In this document: positions 32,634 through 41,912 of the stretch, one piece after another
Position numbering within the stretch: the first letter of the stretch is position 1
How the letters are laid out: each line of letters begins with the position of its first letter
The notes under the pieces: generated by a model
Told to the model about the DNA's origin: nothing
The model's database searches: none
Seen by the model: only the letters and a program-made list of their open reading frames with translations
Source of the DNA: Butyrivibrio sp. XPD2002
Lineage (GTDB): Bacteria > Bacillota > Clostridia > Lachnospirales > Lachnospiraceae
NCBI RefSeq assembly: GCF_000423945.1
Contig: NZ_AUIY01000018.1
Location: 1 to 64,000, forward strand
DNA: 64,000 bases
Direction: 5' to 3'
Made by a program: the position numbers and the translations under genes

Positions 32634-33089
32634 TCACCTAGAATAGCTTACGCTTTCAAGTTTGATTGGAATGGGATTTTGAAGCACCCACTTAACAGCG
32701 AGCTCCTCAAGCCTATACATCTCTGTTTTACCCTGATTGGGCAAGGTTTTTGCGATTTCTTCAACCTCAAGCAGTTCTGAGTCTGACAACCCCTGCCCTT
32801 CTTTAAAGTACTCTTTTAATGCATTGACCATTTTTCTGAATTCATGATCCCAGTTGGCACCGCCATTATCAAGTACTTCATGGGAAAGTCTTCCGGTTAT
32901 TCTTATAACTTCACCCTGAACAATGGAACATGCACCTGAGCCTGGAACAAGGAAATCCCACAGTTCTTCATGCTGCTCCATCCAGCCTTCCGCCTTTGGA
33001 TGTATCTCACTGACACCGTCGTGAACCTGTCTTTTAGGCACGGGTTCTACATCAAGTAGCTTATAGAGCTTATCTACTGTATCATCCAC
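32634..33089 (-). CDS. Hypothetical protein, N-terminus possibly lost
   Basis: 151 residues from GTG 33089. The frame extends upstream (WAWAIEFNQRVDDTVDKLYK) to a stop at about 33128 without an ATG, so the original start may be missing. The body has WMEQHEELWDFLVPGSGACS and LDNGGANWDHEFRKMVNALK. Family not recognised. It sits between a pcp remnant and the Sel1 gene in a decaying stretch. Confidence 0.5.
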   Translation of the reverse strand: MDDTVDKLYKLLDVEPVPKRQVHDGVSEIHPKAEGWMEQHEELWDFLVPGSGACSIVQGEVIRITGRLSHEVLDNGGANWDHEFRKMVNALKEYFKEGQGLSDSELLEVEEIAKTLPNQGKTEMYRLEELAVKWVLQNPIPIKLESVSYSR

Positions 33090-33135
33090 TCTCTGGTTAA
33101 ACTCTATAGCCCATGCCCAACATACGTGGTGCTAA

Positions 33136-35709
33136 TTACATGCCAAACTCTTCATAGTAATTTATAAGATCCTTAAGCGGCGGAATCACCCTTCTTATAT
33201 CCTGTTCAGTTACACTTACAGATTTTGAACCGTTTGCATGTGCCCCGCTATTACCAACTTTTGAAATATTATATAGGATCTCAATATAGTGCTTTGGAAT
33301 CACCTTTGCGTTTTCTAGCTTTTTGCGCTGCTCTCCCTTATTGTCAAAAACACATTCCGGTATGAAGATCTGGACAAAATAAGACAAAATAGTCTCTTCT
33401 ATATGTCTTATATTAGCTGCGGCATCTTCAAAATACCCTTTTTCAAGGTGTTCCATTACTCTCTCGTAGAACTCACTAACCGATCCTTTTTCAACACTTG
33501 CTGCATCTACATTCGTAATATTATTCTGGCTGCTTACCTTGTTTTCTCTGTATAACCTGTCACATTTCTCAGCTGCATTTTCTTCCCCATTATCATGCGC
33601 TTTTTTATACCATTTTGCTGCAAGATTATAGTCCTTTGGAACACCGATACCATCTTCATAACATAAGCCTAGATTAAACATGGCATGACTGTTACCCATA
33701 TCAGCTGATTTTTTATAGAGATTGAATGCCTTAACATAGTCTCTTATATCTATACCCAATCGTTCCTGATAACAGATGGCAAGCATGTTATAGCCATCGC
33801 TCGACCCCTGGATAGCTGCTTTCATATTCCAGATATAGCAGCTCCTTCTTTCCTTGTCTTTTTCAGGACTGGTAGGTCTGATATAATCCGATCCAAGCTT
33901 TCTACACGCACACTCGTTACCTCTATTTGCTGCCTTGCTATAAAGTCCATATGCACAGGCTTTTTGGTTCGCTTTTATAATATTATAAGTAGCTTTATCA
34001 TGCTTTTGCATATAAATGCGGGCTAACTCAACATAACCCCAGTTTTCATCATGCCTTGATGCTTTCATGTACCAACGTATCGCATCTTCGATATTTACAG
34101 GTACACCATTCCCATAATGATAAGCATCTCCAACCAATAACTCTGCCCATGAATCACCATCTTTTGCTCTTTTAAGTAATTCATCAAAATTCATGGATTC
34201 ATAATCAATCTCGTCTTCATCATCATCGCTACCAAGATCTTCAGTATAATCCAGATTGATCGTAATACTGGTTTCATCAGTTTCGATGCGCCTATTATAA
34301 ATGTACTTCTCAAGCTCTTCTTTTATCAGTTCTTTCTTTTCCGTATCAGTAAAAGCAAAAGAAACCTTACGATCCCCTAACAATGCGTTAGTGATTTCTT
34401 CCCTATTTGCATATAGCCATTCCTCAAATTGCCCAATAACGCTCTCAGGGTTTTTAATGACTTTTCTACCTTTCTCTATATAATTGTTTTCCCAGGTGTT
34501 ATGGTAATAGTCAAAACAGTCTGAAAGGATAGATTCAAAATATTTCTCATCCTTTGTTTCCTGATATTTCTTATCATACAGTTCATAAAGCTCTTTTTGT
34601 GCCATGGGGATTTTTTCTTTTACTGCCAAGCGCAAAGCATCTACTATCTCATCAAAAGTCGATGCATCGTGCCTTTGGCACTTTATCACAGAGGGCATAA
34701 ATCCAAGATTTGCTGACTTTTTCCACCAGTCATAGCTTATCTTTTCGTAATTCACGGTCTTTCTTTGCTCTATAATTTGAGCAAGCTGATACATGGAAAC
34801 AGGATTATTTGCGCAGGCACTGCCACCTAATACCGAGAATCCATAGTCGGACATATGGTGCGTATAGAATAGATAATTAGCCCTTATAAAAGCAGCATAA
34901 CTTTCGCCCATTTGTTCAGCTATTAAAAACAGCTTGTAAGCTGCTTTAGTATTCTTTTCTACACCTGTACCAAATGCATAACACTCAGCCAGTTTTGCAG
35001 TTGCTATACAGTTACCAGCTTTATAAAGTTCAAACAGACTTTTTGCATCATTATTGTTTATGATATTGTCATATGCGTTCTTTTTTTCTCCGAGAAGCCC
35101 GTGGTGACTTGCATATCTGACAACATTTGTCCAGGAATAATTGCGTAGTTGATAAGACTGCATTTCTTCTACATCAGCAAGGACGGGTTTCTTTTTTTCA
35201 AAAAAATCTGTCGATGCATATATTACCGTCGAGTCCTGATTGCTTTTCGCGCATGAGCGACAGAAAGGCTTATTCTCCGAGTTGTAATATATATTTTCAG
35301 AACAACATTTCATGCATATAGGATTTGTTTTGGGAATCTGCTTTATCTTATTGTTTACGAATGACTTCCTTTGAACCATCCTGGTATATCTATTACCACC
35401 AGAAGATGACTGGTTATTATTCTTTTTATAAATCGCGTATCCTTTATTCTGATCATTTCCCACAGATTTTGTAAGAGTATAATCCTCAGGCTTATTTTGC
35501 CTAGGTTCATTCAGATCCAGAGCTGCATCATAACCATCATTAAGATCATTATCATCCTCATCTACAGTCTGACTTTTACCCAAAAGAGATCCTCCCCAAG
35601 AATCATTAGAAAAACTGTCATTTTTGTACCTTCGCTCATCTTCCTCCAGATTGTCAATGAAGACAGAAAAATTCTGAACTTCATCATCAAAAAAGCCAAA
35701 TAAGCTCAT
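33136..35709 (-). CDS. Zinc-ribbon, Sel1-repeat protein with DUF4145/HEPN-like C-terminus
   Basis: 857 residues. After an acidic first ~100 residues, CMKCC and CRSCA form a zinc-ribbon (about 128-150). Several Sel1 repeats follow (LAECYAFGTGVEKNTKAAYK; LGLCYEDGIGVPKDYNLAAK; VGDAYHYGNGVPVNIEDAIR). The last ~110 residues (FYERVMEHLEKGYFEDAAAN; KVGNSGAHAN; VIPPLKDLINYYEEFG) resemble DUF4145/HEPN-like domains. ATG 35709 is chosen for GGGAGGG. Sel1 repeats make protein contacts; HEPN-like domains occur in RNA-cutting defence proteins. Function unknown; its place beside hicAB is suggestive only. Confidence 0.75.
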   Translation of the reverse strand: MSLFGFFDDEVQNFSVFIDNLEEDERRYKNDSFSNDSWGGSLLGKSQTVDEDDNDLNDGYDAALDLNEPRQNKPEDYTLTKSVGNDQNKGYAIYKKNNNQSSSGGNRYTRMVQRKSFVNNKIKQIPKTNPICMKCCSENIYYNSENKPFCRSCAKSNQDSTVIYASTDFFEKKKPVLADVEEMQSYQLRNYSWTNVVRYASHHGLLGEKKNAYDNIINNNDAKSLFELYKAGNCIATAKLAECYAFGTGVEKNTKAAYKLFLIAEQMGESYAAFIRANYLFYTHHMSDYGFSVLGGSACANNPVSMYQLAQIIEQRKTVNYEKISYDWWKKSANLGFMPSVIKCQRHDASTFDEIVDALRLAVKEKIPMAQKELYELYDKKYQETKDEKYFESILSDCFDYYHNTWENNYIEKGRKVIKNPESVIGQFEEWLYANREEITNALLGDRKVSFAFTDTEKKELIKEELEKYIYNRRIETDETSITINLDYTEDLGSDDDEDEIDYESMNFDELLKRAKDGDSWAELLVGDAYHYGNGVPVNIEDAIRWYMKASRHDENWGYVELARIYMQKHDKATYNIIKANQKACAYGLYSKAANRGNECACRKLGSDYIRPTSPEKDKERRSCYIWNMKAAIQGSSDGYNMLAICYQERLGIDIRDYVKAFNLYKKSADMGNSHAMFNLGLCYEDGIGVPKDYNLAAKWYKKAHDNGEENAAEKCDRLYRENKVSSQNNITNVDAASVEKGSVSEFYERVMEHLEKGYFEDAAANIRHIEETILSYFVQIFIPECVFDNKGEQRKKLENAKVIPKHYIEILYNISKVGNSGAHANGSKSVSVTEQDIRRVIPPLKDLINYYEEFGM

Positions 35710-36011
35710 AGGTTGTTCCCTCCCAACTATTATTTTTTGTCCCCTCTGTACTGTTTTACGACAATACATTACTACTATATCAGAAACAGCAGAATATGAC
35801 AGCAATTATCACGAAAAAGTGCTGCCTTTTCTGCCAAAATCTCCCATGAGACTTTCACCCTTAGAGTGCATGCGCTGCAAACTGTTTCAAGCGGGGCTTT
35901 ATATATATCTGATCCATGGAACACACTAATAATCCCGACATATCAGGTATTGTATCTGAAACATGAAGATATGTATGAAATAAGGAAATGCTAGCTGTTA
36001 CTCTGTTGGAA
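35710..36011. other. Intergenic region without recognisable gene
   Basis: About 300 bases between the divergent Sel1 and hicA genes. I see no convincing ORF, RNA gene or repeat. The hicAB promoter begins at its right end. Confidence 0.6.
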
Positions 36012-36061
36012 TTGACGAGGTAGGGCTAAAGTGTTATATTGTAACTAGAAAATAGTTGCAA
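36012..36061 (+). promoter_or_regulatory. hicAB promoter with inverted-repeat operator
   Basis: TTGACG (36012-36017), a 17-base spacer and TATATT (36035-36040) form a strong promoter. TTGTAACTA-GAAAA-TAGTTGCAA (36039-36061) is an inverted repeat with one mismatch overlapping the start point, probably bound by the HicB antitoxin. Confidence 0.75.
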
Positions 36062-36072
36062 GAGGAATTACT

Positions 36073-36333
36073 GTGCCAAAGAAATCAAAATTACTAGAAA
36101 AATTACTGTCAAAACCCGCACCGACAAGTTTTACAATAAGAGAACTGGACACACTTATGAAGCAATGTGGCTGCGAAAAGTTCGAGGGCGGAAGAGGATC
36201 AGGAATAGGCTATTATCATGTTGAAACCAAGCGCATCCTTCAATTTGACGGTCCGCACCCAGGTAATGAACTGTACAGGTATCACGTAAAGATGGTCATA
36301 GTATTTCTTAAGGAAGTAGGTGAGATAGAATGA
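36073..36333 (+). CDS. hicA: HicA-family toxin
   Basis: 86 residues from a GTG start with AGAGGA upstream. TIRELDTLMKQCGCEKFEGG then YYHVETKRILQFDGPHPGNE fits the long HicA variant with the PHPGNEL motif and a conserved His. HicA proteins are small dsRNA-binding-fold RNases that cleave mRNA. The stop overlaps the hicB start (ATGA). Confidence 0.88.
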   Translation: MPKKSKLLEKLLSKPAPTSFTIRELDTLMKQCGCEKFEGGRGSGIGYYHVETKRILQFDGPHPGNELYRYHVKMVIVFLKEVGEIE

Positions 36334-36677
36334 TAAGTTCACTGATGGAATACAATGGATATCATGCAAAAGTAGAATTTGACCAGGAAGATCAGATATT
36401 CATAGGTCACGTTCTTGGCATCAATGACTCTCTGAATTTTCATGGAGAATCAGTAAAAGAGCTTACACAGTCCCTGCATGATTGTATAGATAATTACCTT
36501 GAATACTGCCAGAAGATTGGAAAAGATCCTGAACGAGAATTTAAAGGCTCATTCAATGTTCGCATTAAGCCTGAGCAGCATAAGAAAATTGCATTATATG
36601 CTGCCAATGAAGGAATCACAATAAACCAGTTTGTATCCAGAGCTATTGATGATGAACTGGACATCCTAGAAGGTTAG
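36330..36677 (+). CDS. hicB: HicB-family antitoxin
   Basis: 115 residues. The N-terminal HicB fold reads MEYNGYHAKVEFDQEDQIFI and SLNFHGESVKELTQSLHDCI. The C-terminal part FNVRIKPEQHKKIALYAANE then GITINQFVSRAIDDEL is a ribbon-helix-helix DNA-binding domain. It neutralises HicA and represses the operon. It overlaps hicA by 4 bases. Confidence 0.93.
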   Translation: MISSLMEYNGYHAKVEFDQEDQIFIGHVLGINDSLNFHGESVKELTQSLHDCIDNYLEYCQKIGKDPEREFKGSFNVRIKPEQHKKIALYAANEGITINQFVSRAIDDELDILEG

Positions 36678-36725
36678 CCCAATTTTCAAACCTTTCATTT
36701 TTTAGCATGTCTCTATAAATATATA

Positions 36726-36750
36726 TTGCGGTCAAAAATCTTGACCGCAA
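36726..36750. terminator. Hairpin after hicB
   Basis: TTGCGGTCAA/TTGACCGCAA forms a perfect 10-bp stem with a 5-base loop, without a clear T run on either side. It may serve as a weak terminator for hicAB. Confidence 0.5.
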
Positions 36751-36835
36751 ATAAATTCTGTAATAAAGCATAACATAAATTCACAGGCATTAACATCGAT
36801 AGATACAAACATGAATGTCGTCTGTCGCCCTTGTT

Positions 36836-38431
36836 TTATGCAAGAATTATACATTTTGTTAACACATCATCAACTGCGACATAGCCTGAAGAAGAGCTTC
36901 TTGATGAAAGGCAGAATAAACCGAATTTTACGCCAACCCACCTTCCCGGTACAGCTCTCATTTTTAGTGCCGGAGTGTAGTTTACTCCATCGATACTATA
37001 ATACATGGTGACACGGTTATCAGGAAACATCCCATCCTCTGAATTGATTTCTCTTTTTCCGATATTTTCTACAACGTACCTGACATAAACAATACCTGAC
37101 TCAGTAGGTAATACCTTCAAGCACAGACAGTCTTCCTCAGACTTTTCAACAAGTATTCTCCCAAATATCTGGTGTCCTCTAATAACTTTGACAAAAAACT
37201 GTGATTTACAGTGGCAAAAAGAAATCACTCCGTAATCCATTCCCAAAGATATCATTCCTGCTTCATCCCCTTGCATAAGTTTTGAAAGAGATAGTCTTGC
37301 AGTCCAGGAGAATTCAGAAGCAGGCCATTTCTGAAGAAGGATATTCGGCTGATCACCATAAGCTCCACCCTTCTTAATAGCATGAAGATGCAAGGCATCG
37401 TCTTTTATATCAAACCAGGATGAATTCGGGTTAGCATTCCATTGCCATTTAAGGCTAATACGGCCTTCTGAAAAGTCCTTAGAATTATCTGATTCCCGTA
37501 TCAAATAGGATACTTCTCCGACATCAGGCTTTTTATGTCTGCTTACAGGCTCGCCATAATCGGCATCTGCAACAGGTTTTCCAATTATAGGCCAGTCATT
37601 TTCCCATTTCATGGGCTGAAGATGTACTATTCTTCCTGCTGCATATACATCCTGAAAATGTATAAACCAGTTTTCTCCGGACAAAGTATCAATCCATGCA
37701 CCCTGATGTGGTCCGTTCACTTCACTATTCCCCTGACGCATAACAACTTTATATTCATAGGGACCATAAATATTTTTCGAACGAAGCACCGTTTGCCATC
37801 CGGTTTTTACACCACCTGCAGGTGCAAAAATATAATACATGCCATTTCGCTTATACAGCTTAGGGCCTTCGATAGTATGCTGATCATTCTCATTTCCATC
37901 AAATACTTTTACAGGTTCACCTATAAGTCCCAAGCCATCAGGTTGCATTTCCTGAATATGGAGAACACTTTTATAGCCAATGCGGCTTTTTGCTACTCCA
38001 GTTACCAAATATGCTTTTCCATCATCATCCCAAAATGGGCATGGATCAATCCGGCCTGCGCCTGGACATATGTTTACCGGCTCAGACCATTCGCCGTACG
38101 GATCTTTTGCGGTAGTCATAAAAATTCCCTCATCCGGTGTAGGAAAGCATATATAAAACAGACCTTCGCGATAACGTATTGACGGAGCCCATACCCCACA
38201 ACCATGTACCGGAAGGTCATATCTTTTATTGGGAATCTTTGGTAAAGCATAGTTTATAAGCTTCCAATCAACAAGATTCTTTGAATGAAGAATAGGAAGC
38301 CCCGGGGCATTGCTAAAGCTTGAAGCTATCATATAAAAATCGCTTTCAACTCGTATAGCATCCGGGTCAGAATAATCTGAATAGAGGATGGGATTTGTAT
38401 ATGTCCCATCCCCATTATCTGCAATATACAT
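36836..38431 (-). CDS. Glycoside hydrolase family 43 (xylosidase/arabinofuranosidase-like)
   Basis: 531 residues, no signal peptide, so cytoplasmic. The five-blade propeller shows YSDYSDPDAIRVESDFYMIA (catalytic base Asp), GRIDPCPFWDDDGKAYLVTG (pKa-modulating Asp) and HTIEGPKLYKRNGMYYIF (acid Glu). The C-terminal ~200 residues form a jelly-roll beta-xylosidase-like domain. It probably removes arabinose or xylose side chains from imported pectic oligosaccharides. Last gene of the uronate operon, 8 bases after eda. Confidence 0.9.
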   Translation of the reverse strand: MYIADNGDGTYTNPILYSDYSDPDAIRVESDFYMIASSFSNAPGLPILHSKNLVDWKLINYALPKIPNKRYDLPVHGCGVWAPSIRYREGLFYICFPTPDEGIFMTTAKDPYGEWSEPVNICPGAGRIDPCPFWDDDGKAYLVTGVAKSRIGYKSVLHIQEMQPDGLGLIGEPVKVFDGNENDQHTIEGPKLYKRNGMYYIFAPAGGVKTGWQTVLRSKNIYGPYEYKVVMRQGNSEVNGPHQGAWIDTLSGENWFIHFQDVYAAGRIVHLQPMKWENDWPIIGKPVADADYGEPVSRHKKPDVGEVSYLIRESDNSKDFSEGRISLKWQWNANPNSSWFDIKDDALHLHAIKKGGAYGDQPNILLQKWPASEFSWTARLSLSKLMQGDEAGMISLGMDYGVISFCHCKSQFFVKVIRGHQIFGRILVEKSEEDCLCLKVLPTESGIVYVRYVVENIGKREINSEDGMFPDNRVTMYYSIDGVNYTPALKMRAVPGRWVGVKFGLFCLSSRSSSSGYVAVDDVLTKCIILA

Positions 38432-38439
38432 AACAGAAC

Positions 38440-39078
38440 TTAGCCTCTTATTTCCTTTACAGCCTTAACAGCCTCCGCTGTAAGCTGCTCAATCTTTGTA
38501 AAATCGCCACTCTTTATAAGATCGGATTTAACCATCCAGCTTCCGCCACAGGCACTGATTTTGTCAAACGAAAGATAATCTCTTAAGTTCTTCTCGTTTA
38601 TGCCACCTGTAGGCATGAACTTCACTCCGGTGTATGGTGCAGCCATCGCCTTGATCATTGGAAGTCCTCCTGCTTGCTCTGCAGGGAAGAATTTAAGAAC
38701 CTTAAGACCTCTCTTTACGCCCTGAGCTACCTCTGAGGGTGTTATTGTACCGGGAATAATCGGAATATTTTTACTGATGCAATAGTCTACCACCTCAGGA
38801 TCAAATCCCGGACTAACAATAAATTTTGCTCCCGCTGATATAGCTTCATCCACCTGCTTTGCTGAGAGAACTGTTCCGGCTCCTACAAACATATCAGGGA
38901 AATTTTCTGTCATGGCCTTTATTGCGTCAGCCGCTGCTTCCGTACGGAAGGTTACCTCCGCACACTCCAGTCCACCTTTCATAAGAGCCTCTGCCAGAGG
39001 TACTGCATCTGTAACATCATCTATTACAACAACAGGGACTACCCCGTATGTCATAAGCTTATCTATAACCTTTTCCAT
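38440..39078 (-). CDS. eda: 2-dehydro-3-deoxy-phosphogluconate (KDPG) aldolase
   Basis: 212 residues, class I aldolase barrel. Glu41 in CAEVTFRTEAA, the PGTITPSE loop at 109-116 and Schiff-base Lys129 in LKVLKFFPAEQAGG are visible. It cleaves KDPG into pyruvate and glyceraldehyde-3-phosphate, the last step for both galacturonate and unsaturated uronate branches encoded here. Confidence 0.95.
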   Translation of the reverse strand: MEKVIDKLMTYGVVPVVVIDDVTDAVPLAEALMKGGLECAEVTFRTEAAADAIKAMTENFPDMFVGAGTVLSAKQVDEAISAGAKFIVSPGFDPEVVDYCISKNIPIIPGTITPSEVAQGVKRGLKVLKFFPAEQAGGLPMIKAMAAPYTGVKFMPTGGINEKNLRDYLSFDKISACGGSWMVKSDLIKSGDFTKIEQLTAEAVKAVKEIRG

Positions 39079-39103
39079 TTTTGTCTCCTCAAAAAAATTT
39101 GTT

Positions 39104-39907
39104 TTAGGGCTGTTTTCCTATATAAGCAAGGATGCCTCCATCTACATAAAGTATATGTCCGTTTACAAAGTCAGAAGCCTTTGATGCCAGGAAAATGGCA
39201 GGGCCTTTAAGGTCATCTGACTCACCCCAGCGCTCAGCAGGAGTCTTTGCAATAATGAAGCTATCAAAGGGATGTCTTGAACCATCACTCTGACGCTCTC
39301 TTAAAGGAGCTGTCTGCTCAGTAGCTATATATCCGGGACCTATGCCGTTACACTGAATATTGTATGCTCCATACTCAGATGCAATGTTCTTTGTAAGCAT
39401 TTTAAGTCCGCCCTTTGCAGCTGCATAAGCTGATACAGTCTCTCTTCCAAGCTCAGACATCATTGAACAGATATTGATGATTTTTCCTCCACCTCTTTTC
39501 ATCATTGACGGAATAACCGTTTTAGATACTATGAAAGCAGCTGTAAGATCAACATCAACAACTCGCCTGAAATCACTTGCTTCCATCTCGATCATCGGAA
39601 CTCTTCTGATCATTCCGGCATTGTTAACAAGGATATCAACCTCGCCAACCTCCTTGCATATTCTCTCGTGAAGGCTCTTCACTGCATCCTCATCAGTTAC
39701 ATCACACACATATCCTTTCACAGAATCGAGAAGTCCGTCTTCCTCATAGGTCTTAAGTCCTCTGTCCACAGTCTCCTGTCTGCTACAGTTAAATACTACC
39801 TTGGCACCGGCTTCAATATACGCCTTTGCTATTGCATAGCCTATTCCATAAGCAGCACCTGTAACCCATGCCACTTTTCCTTTAAGTGAAAACATATCTT
39901 CGCTCAT
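39104..39907 (-). CDS. kduD: 2-dehydro-3-deoxy-D-gluconate 5-dehydrogenase (SDR)
   Basis: 267 residues. Rossmann motif TGAAYGIGYAIAKAYIEAGA, NNAG at ~92-95, and catalytic Tyr/Lys in SAYAAAKGGLKML. Reduces 2,5-diketo-3-deoxygluconate to KDG in the cytoplasm. Directly after kduI, which makes its substrate. A gluconate 5-dehydrogenase label is the common alternative, but context favours KduD. Confidence 0.9.
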   Translation of the reverse strand: MSEDMFSLKGKVAWVTGAAYGIGYAIAKAYIEAGAKVVFNCSRQETVDRGLKTYEEDGLLDSVKGYVCDVTDEDAVKSLHERICKEVGEVDILVNNAGMIRRVPMIEMEASDFRRVVDVDLTAAFIVSKTVIPSMMKRGGGKIINICSMMSELGRETVSAYAAAKGGLKMLTKNIASEYGAYNIQCNGIGPGYIATEQTAPLRERQSDGSRHPFDSFIIAKTPAERWGESDDLKGPAIFLASKASDFVNGHILYVDGGILAYIGKQP

Positions 39908-39916
39908 ATATCCTCC

Positions 39917-40759
39917 TTATAAAAGGTCAGTTGCCTTTAGATTGTCCATATCATCAAACTCCTGATTCTCTCCACCCATTGCCCATATGAAGGTATAGTT
40001 TGATGTACCTGCTCCTGAATGAATAGACCATGAAGGAGAAATTACAGCTTCCTCGTTTTTCATTACAATATGTCTTGTCTCTCCGGGCTCACCCATGAAA
40101 TGGAAAACCACCTGATTCTCAGGAATATCAAAATAGGTGTATATTTCCATTCTGCGCTCATGTGTATGAGACGGCATAGTATTCCAAACGCTGCCCTCTT
40201 CAATTACTGTCATTCCCATACTAAGCTGGCAGGTCTTCAAAACATTCGGATGAATAAACTGGTTTATAACTCTCTTGTTGCACTCAGCGGTACTTCCAAG
40301 AGGTCTCTTTACTGCGTCTGCAAAGGTAAGAAGCTTTGTTTCATAAGAGCAGTGTGCAGGAGCACTTACCATATAGAATTTTGCAGGCTGTTCCTTATCA
40401 TCTGAGGAAAAAAGAACCTCCTTTGCTCCTCTGGTGATATAAAGGCAGTCCTTGTGTCCAAGGTTGTACTCTGTTCCATCTACATTGATTTTGCCGCTGC
40501 CTCCGATGTTAAAAATACCAATCTCTCTGCGTTCCAAAATATAGGAAGTTCCAAAATGAGCGTAAACATCCAATCCATCATCCAATGAAATCTGCTTATT
40601 TACAGGCATGCATCCGAAGGTTACCATTCTATCCACATGTGAGTAAACTGCCTTTACCTTGTCTGCCTCGTATAAACCAGTAATCAGAAACTCATCACGG
40701 AGCTCGCTTGTTGTATATCTTTTAACATCCCTCTGATTTGCAGAATATCTTATTTCCAT
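39917..40759 (-). CDS. kduI: 5-dehydro-4-deoxy-D-glucuronate isomerase
   Basis: 280 residues, double cupin. The metal site reads MPSHTHERRMEIYTYFD. Converts the product of unsaturated galacturonate (DKI) to the KduD substrate. ATG 40759 is chosen for GAGAGG upstream. It implies that GH105 activity feeds this branch. Confidence 0.95.
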   Translation of the reverse strand: MEIRYSANQRDVKRYTTSELRDEFLITGLYEADKVKAVYSHVDRMVTFGCMPVNKQISLDDGLDVYAHFGTSYILERREIGIFNIGGSGKINVDGTEYNLGHKDCLYITRGAKEVLFSSDDKEQPAKFYMVSAPAHCSYETKLLTFADAVKRPLGSTAECNKRVINQFIHPNVLKTCQLSMGMTVIEEGSVWNTMPSHTHERRMEIYTYFDIPENQVVFHFMGEPGETRHIVMKNEEAVISPSWSIHSGAGTSNYTFIWAMGGENQEFDDMDNLKATDLL

Positions 40760-40799
40760 AATCAAATACCTCTCATAATTTTTGGCTTAAAACAAAGGA

Positions 40800-41891
40800 T
40801 TATCTCTGAACCCTTGCTCCCTTTCCGCCCATAATTGCTTCAACTTCACTTTTATCAGCCATGGTGGTATCACCAGGTGTAGTCATTGCAAGTGCACCGT
40901 GAGCAGCTCCGTAATTAACAGCAGTCTCAGCATCACCTGTAGTCATAAGGCCATAGATAAGTCCGGATGCAAATGAATCACCGCCTCCAACTCTGTCCAT
41001 AATTTCAAGTCCTTTATAGTCCTTAGCCTTATAGATTTCTCCATCTGCAAAACACAGAGCACTCCAGTCATTTACTGTAGCTGTTTTTACTTCTCTTAAA
41101 GTAGTTGCCACCGCCTTGAAGTTAGGATAGGTCTTTACAACCTCTCTTATCATCTTCTTATAGCCCTCAATATCAAGCTTTGAAAGGTTCTCATCATTTC
41201 CTTCTATCTCAAATCCAAGACAGGCTGTGAAGTCCTCTTCGTTTCCAATCATCACATCAACATATTTGGCAATTTCCTTATTAACCTCTCTTGCCTTTTC
41301 TATTCCGCCAATAGCACTCCACATGGATGGTCTGTAATTGAGGTCATAGGAAATAATGGTTCCATATTTCTTTGCAATTTTAATAACTTCAAGAGCTGTT
41401 TCACAGGACTGTTCTGATAAAGCAGCATAGATTCCGCCTGTATGAAGCCACTTCACTCCCATTTCACCAAATAGCTTCTCAAGGTCAAAGTCCTCCGGCC
41501 TTACCTTTGAAATAGCAGTATTGGCTCTGTCTGAGCATCCCTTTGCACCTCTTATTCCAAAGCCTCTCTCTGTAAAATTGAGACCGTTCCTGCATTCCCT
41601 TCCTATGCCATCTGTTTTCATCCACTTAATAAAGGATGTATCTACACCGCCCTGAAGAATCAGATCCTCCATAAGCTTTCCGACTTCATTGTCTGCAAAA
41701 GCGGTAAGTACTGTGGTCTTAAGTCCAAAGCATCTTCTAAGTCCCCTTATGACGTTATACTCTCCGCCACCTTCCCATACATTAAAATGTCTTGCTGTTC
41801 TTATTCTTCCTTCGCCCGGGTCAAGTCTCAGCATTACTTCGCCCAATGATACTGCATCAAAAACGCAGTCTTTTCTTAAATTAAGATCCAT
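40800..41891 (-). CDS. kdgK: 2-keto-3-deoxygluconate kinase (PfkB family)
   Basis: 363 residues. PfkB signatures: GGGEYNVIRGLRRCFG near the start and IMDRVGGGDSFASGLIYGL near residue 290 with the catalytic Asp. Phosphorylates KDG to KDPG for Eda. Slightly longer than usual KdgK through an insertion after residue 90. Confidence 0.92.
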   Translation of the reverse strand: MDLNLRKDCVFDAVSLGEVMLRLDPGEGRIRTARHFNVWEGGGEYNVIRGLRRCFGLKTTVLTAFADNEVGKLMEDLILQGGVDTSFIKWMKTDGIGRECRNGLNFTERGFGIRGAKGCSDRANTAISKVRPEDFDLEKLFGEMGVKWLHTGGIYAALSEQSCETALEVIKIAKKYGTIISYDLNYRPSMWSAIGGIEKAREVNKEIAKYVDVMIGNEEDFTACLGFEIEGNDENLSKLDIEGYKKMIREVVKTYPNFKAVATTLREVKTATVNDWSALCFADGEIYKAKDYKGLEIMDRVGGGDSFASGLIYGLMTTGDAETAVNYGAAHGALAMTTPGDTTMADKSEVEAIMGGKGARVQR

Positions 41892-41912
41892 TTTTATCCT
41901 CCAACAAAAGAT

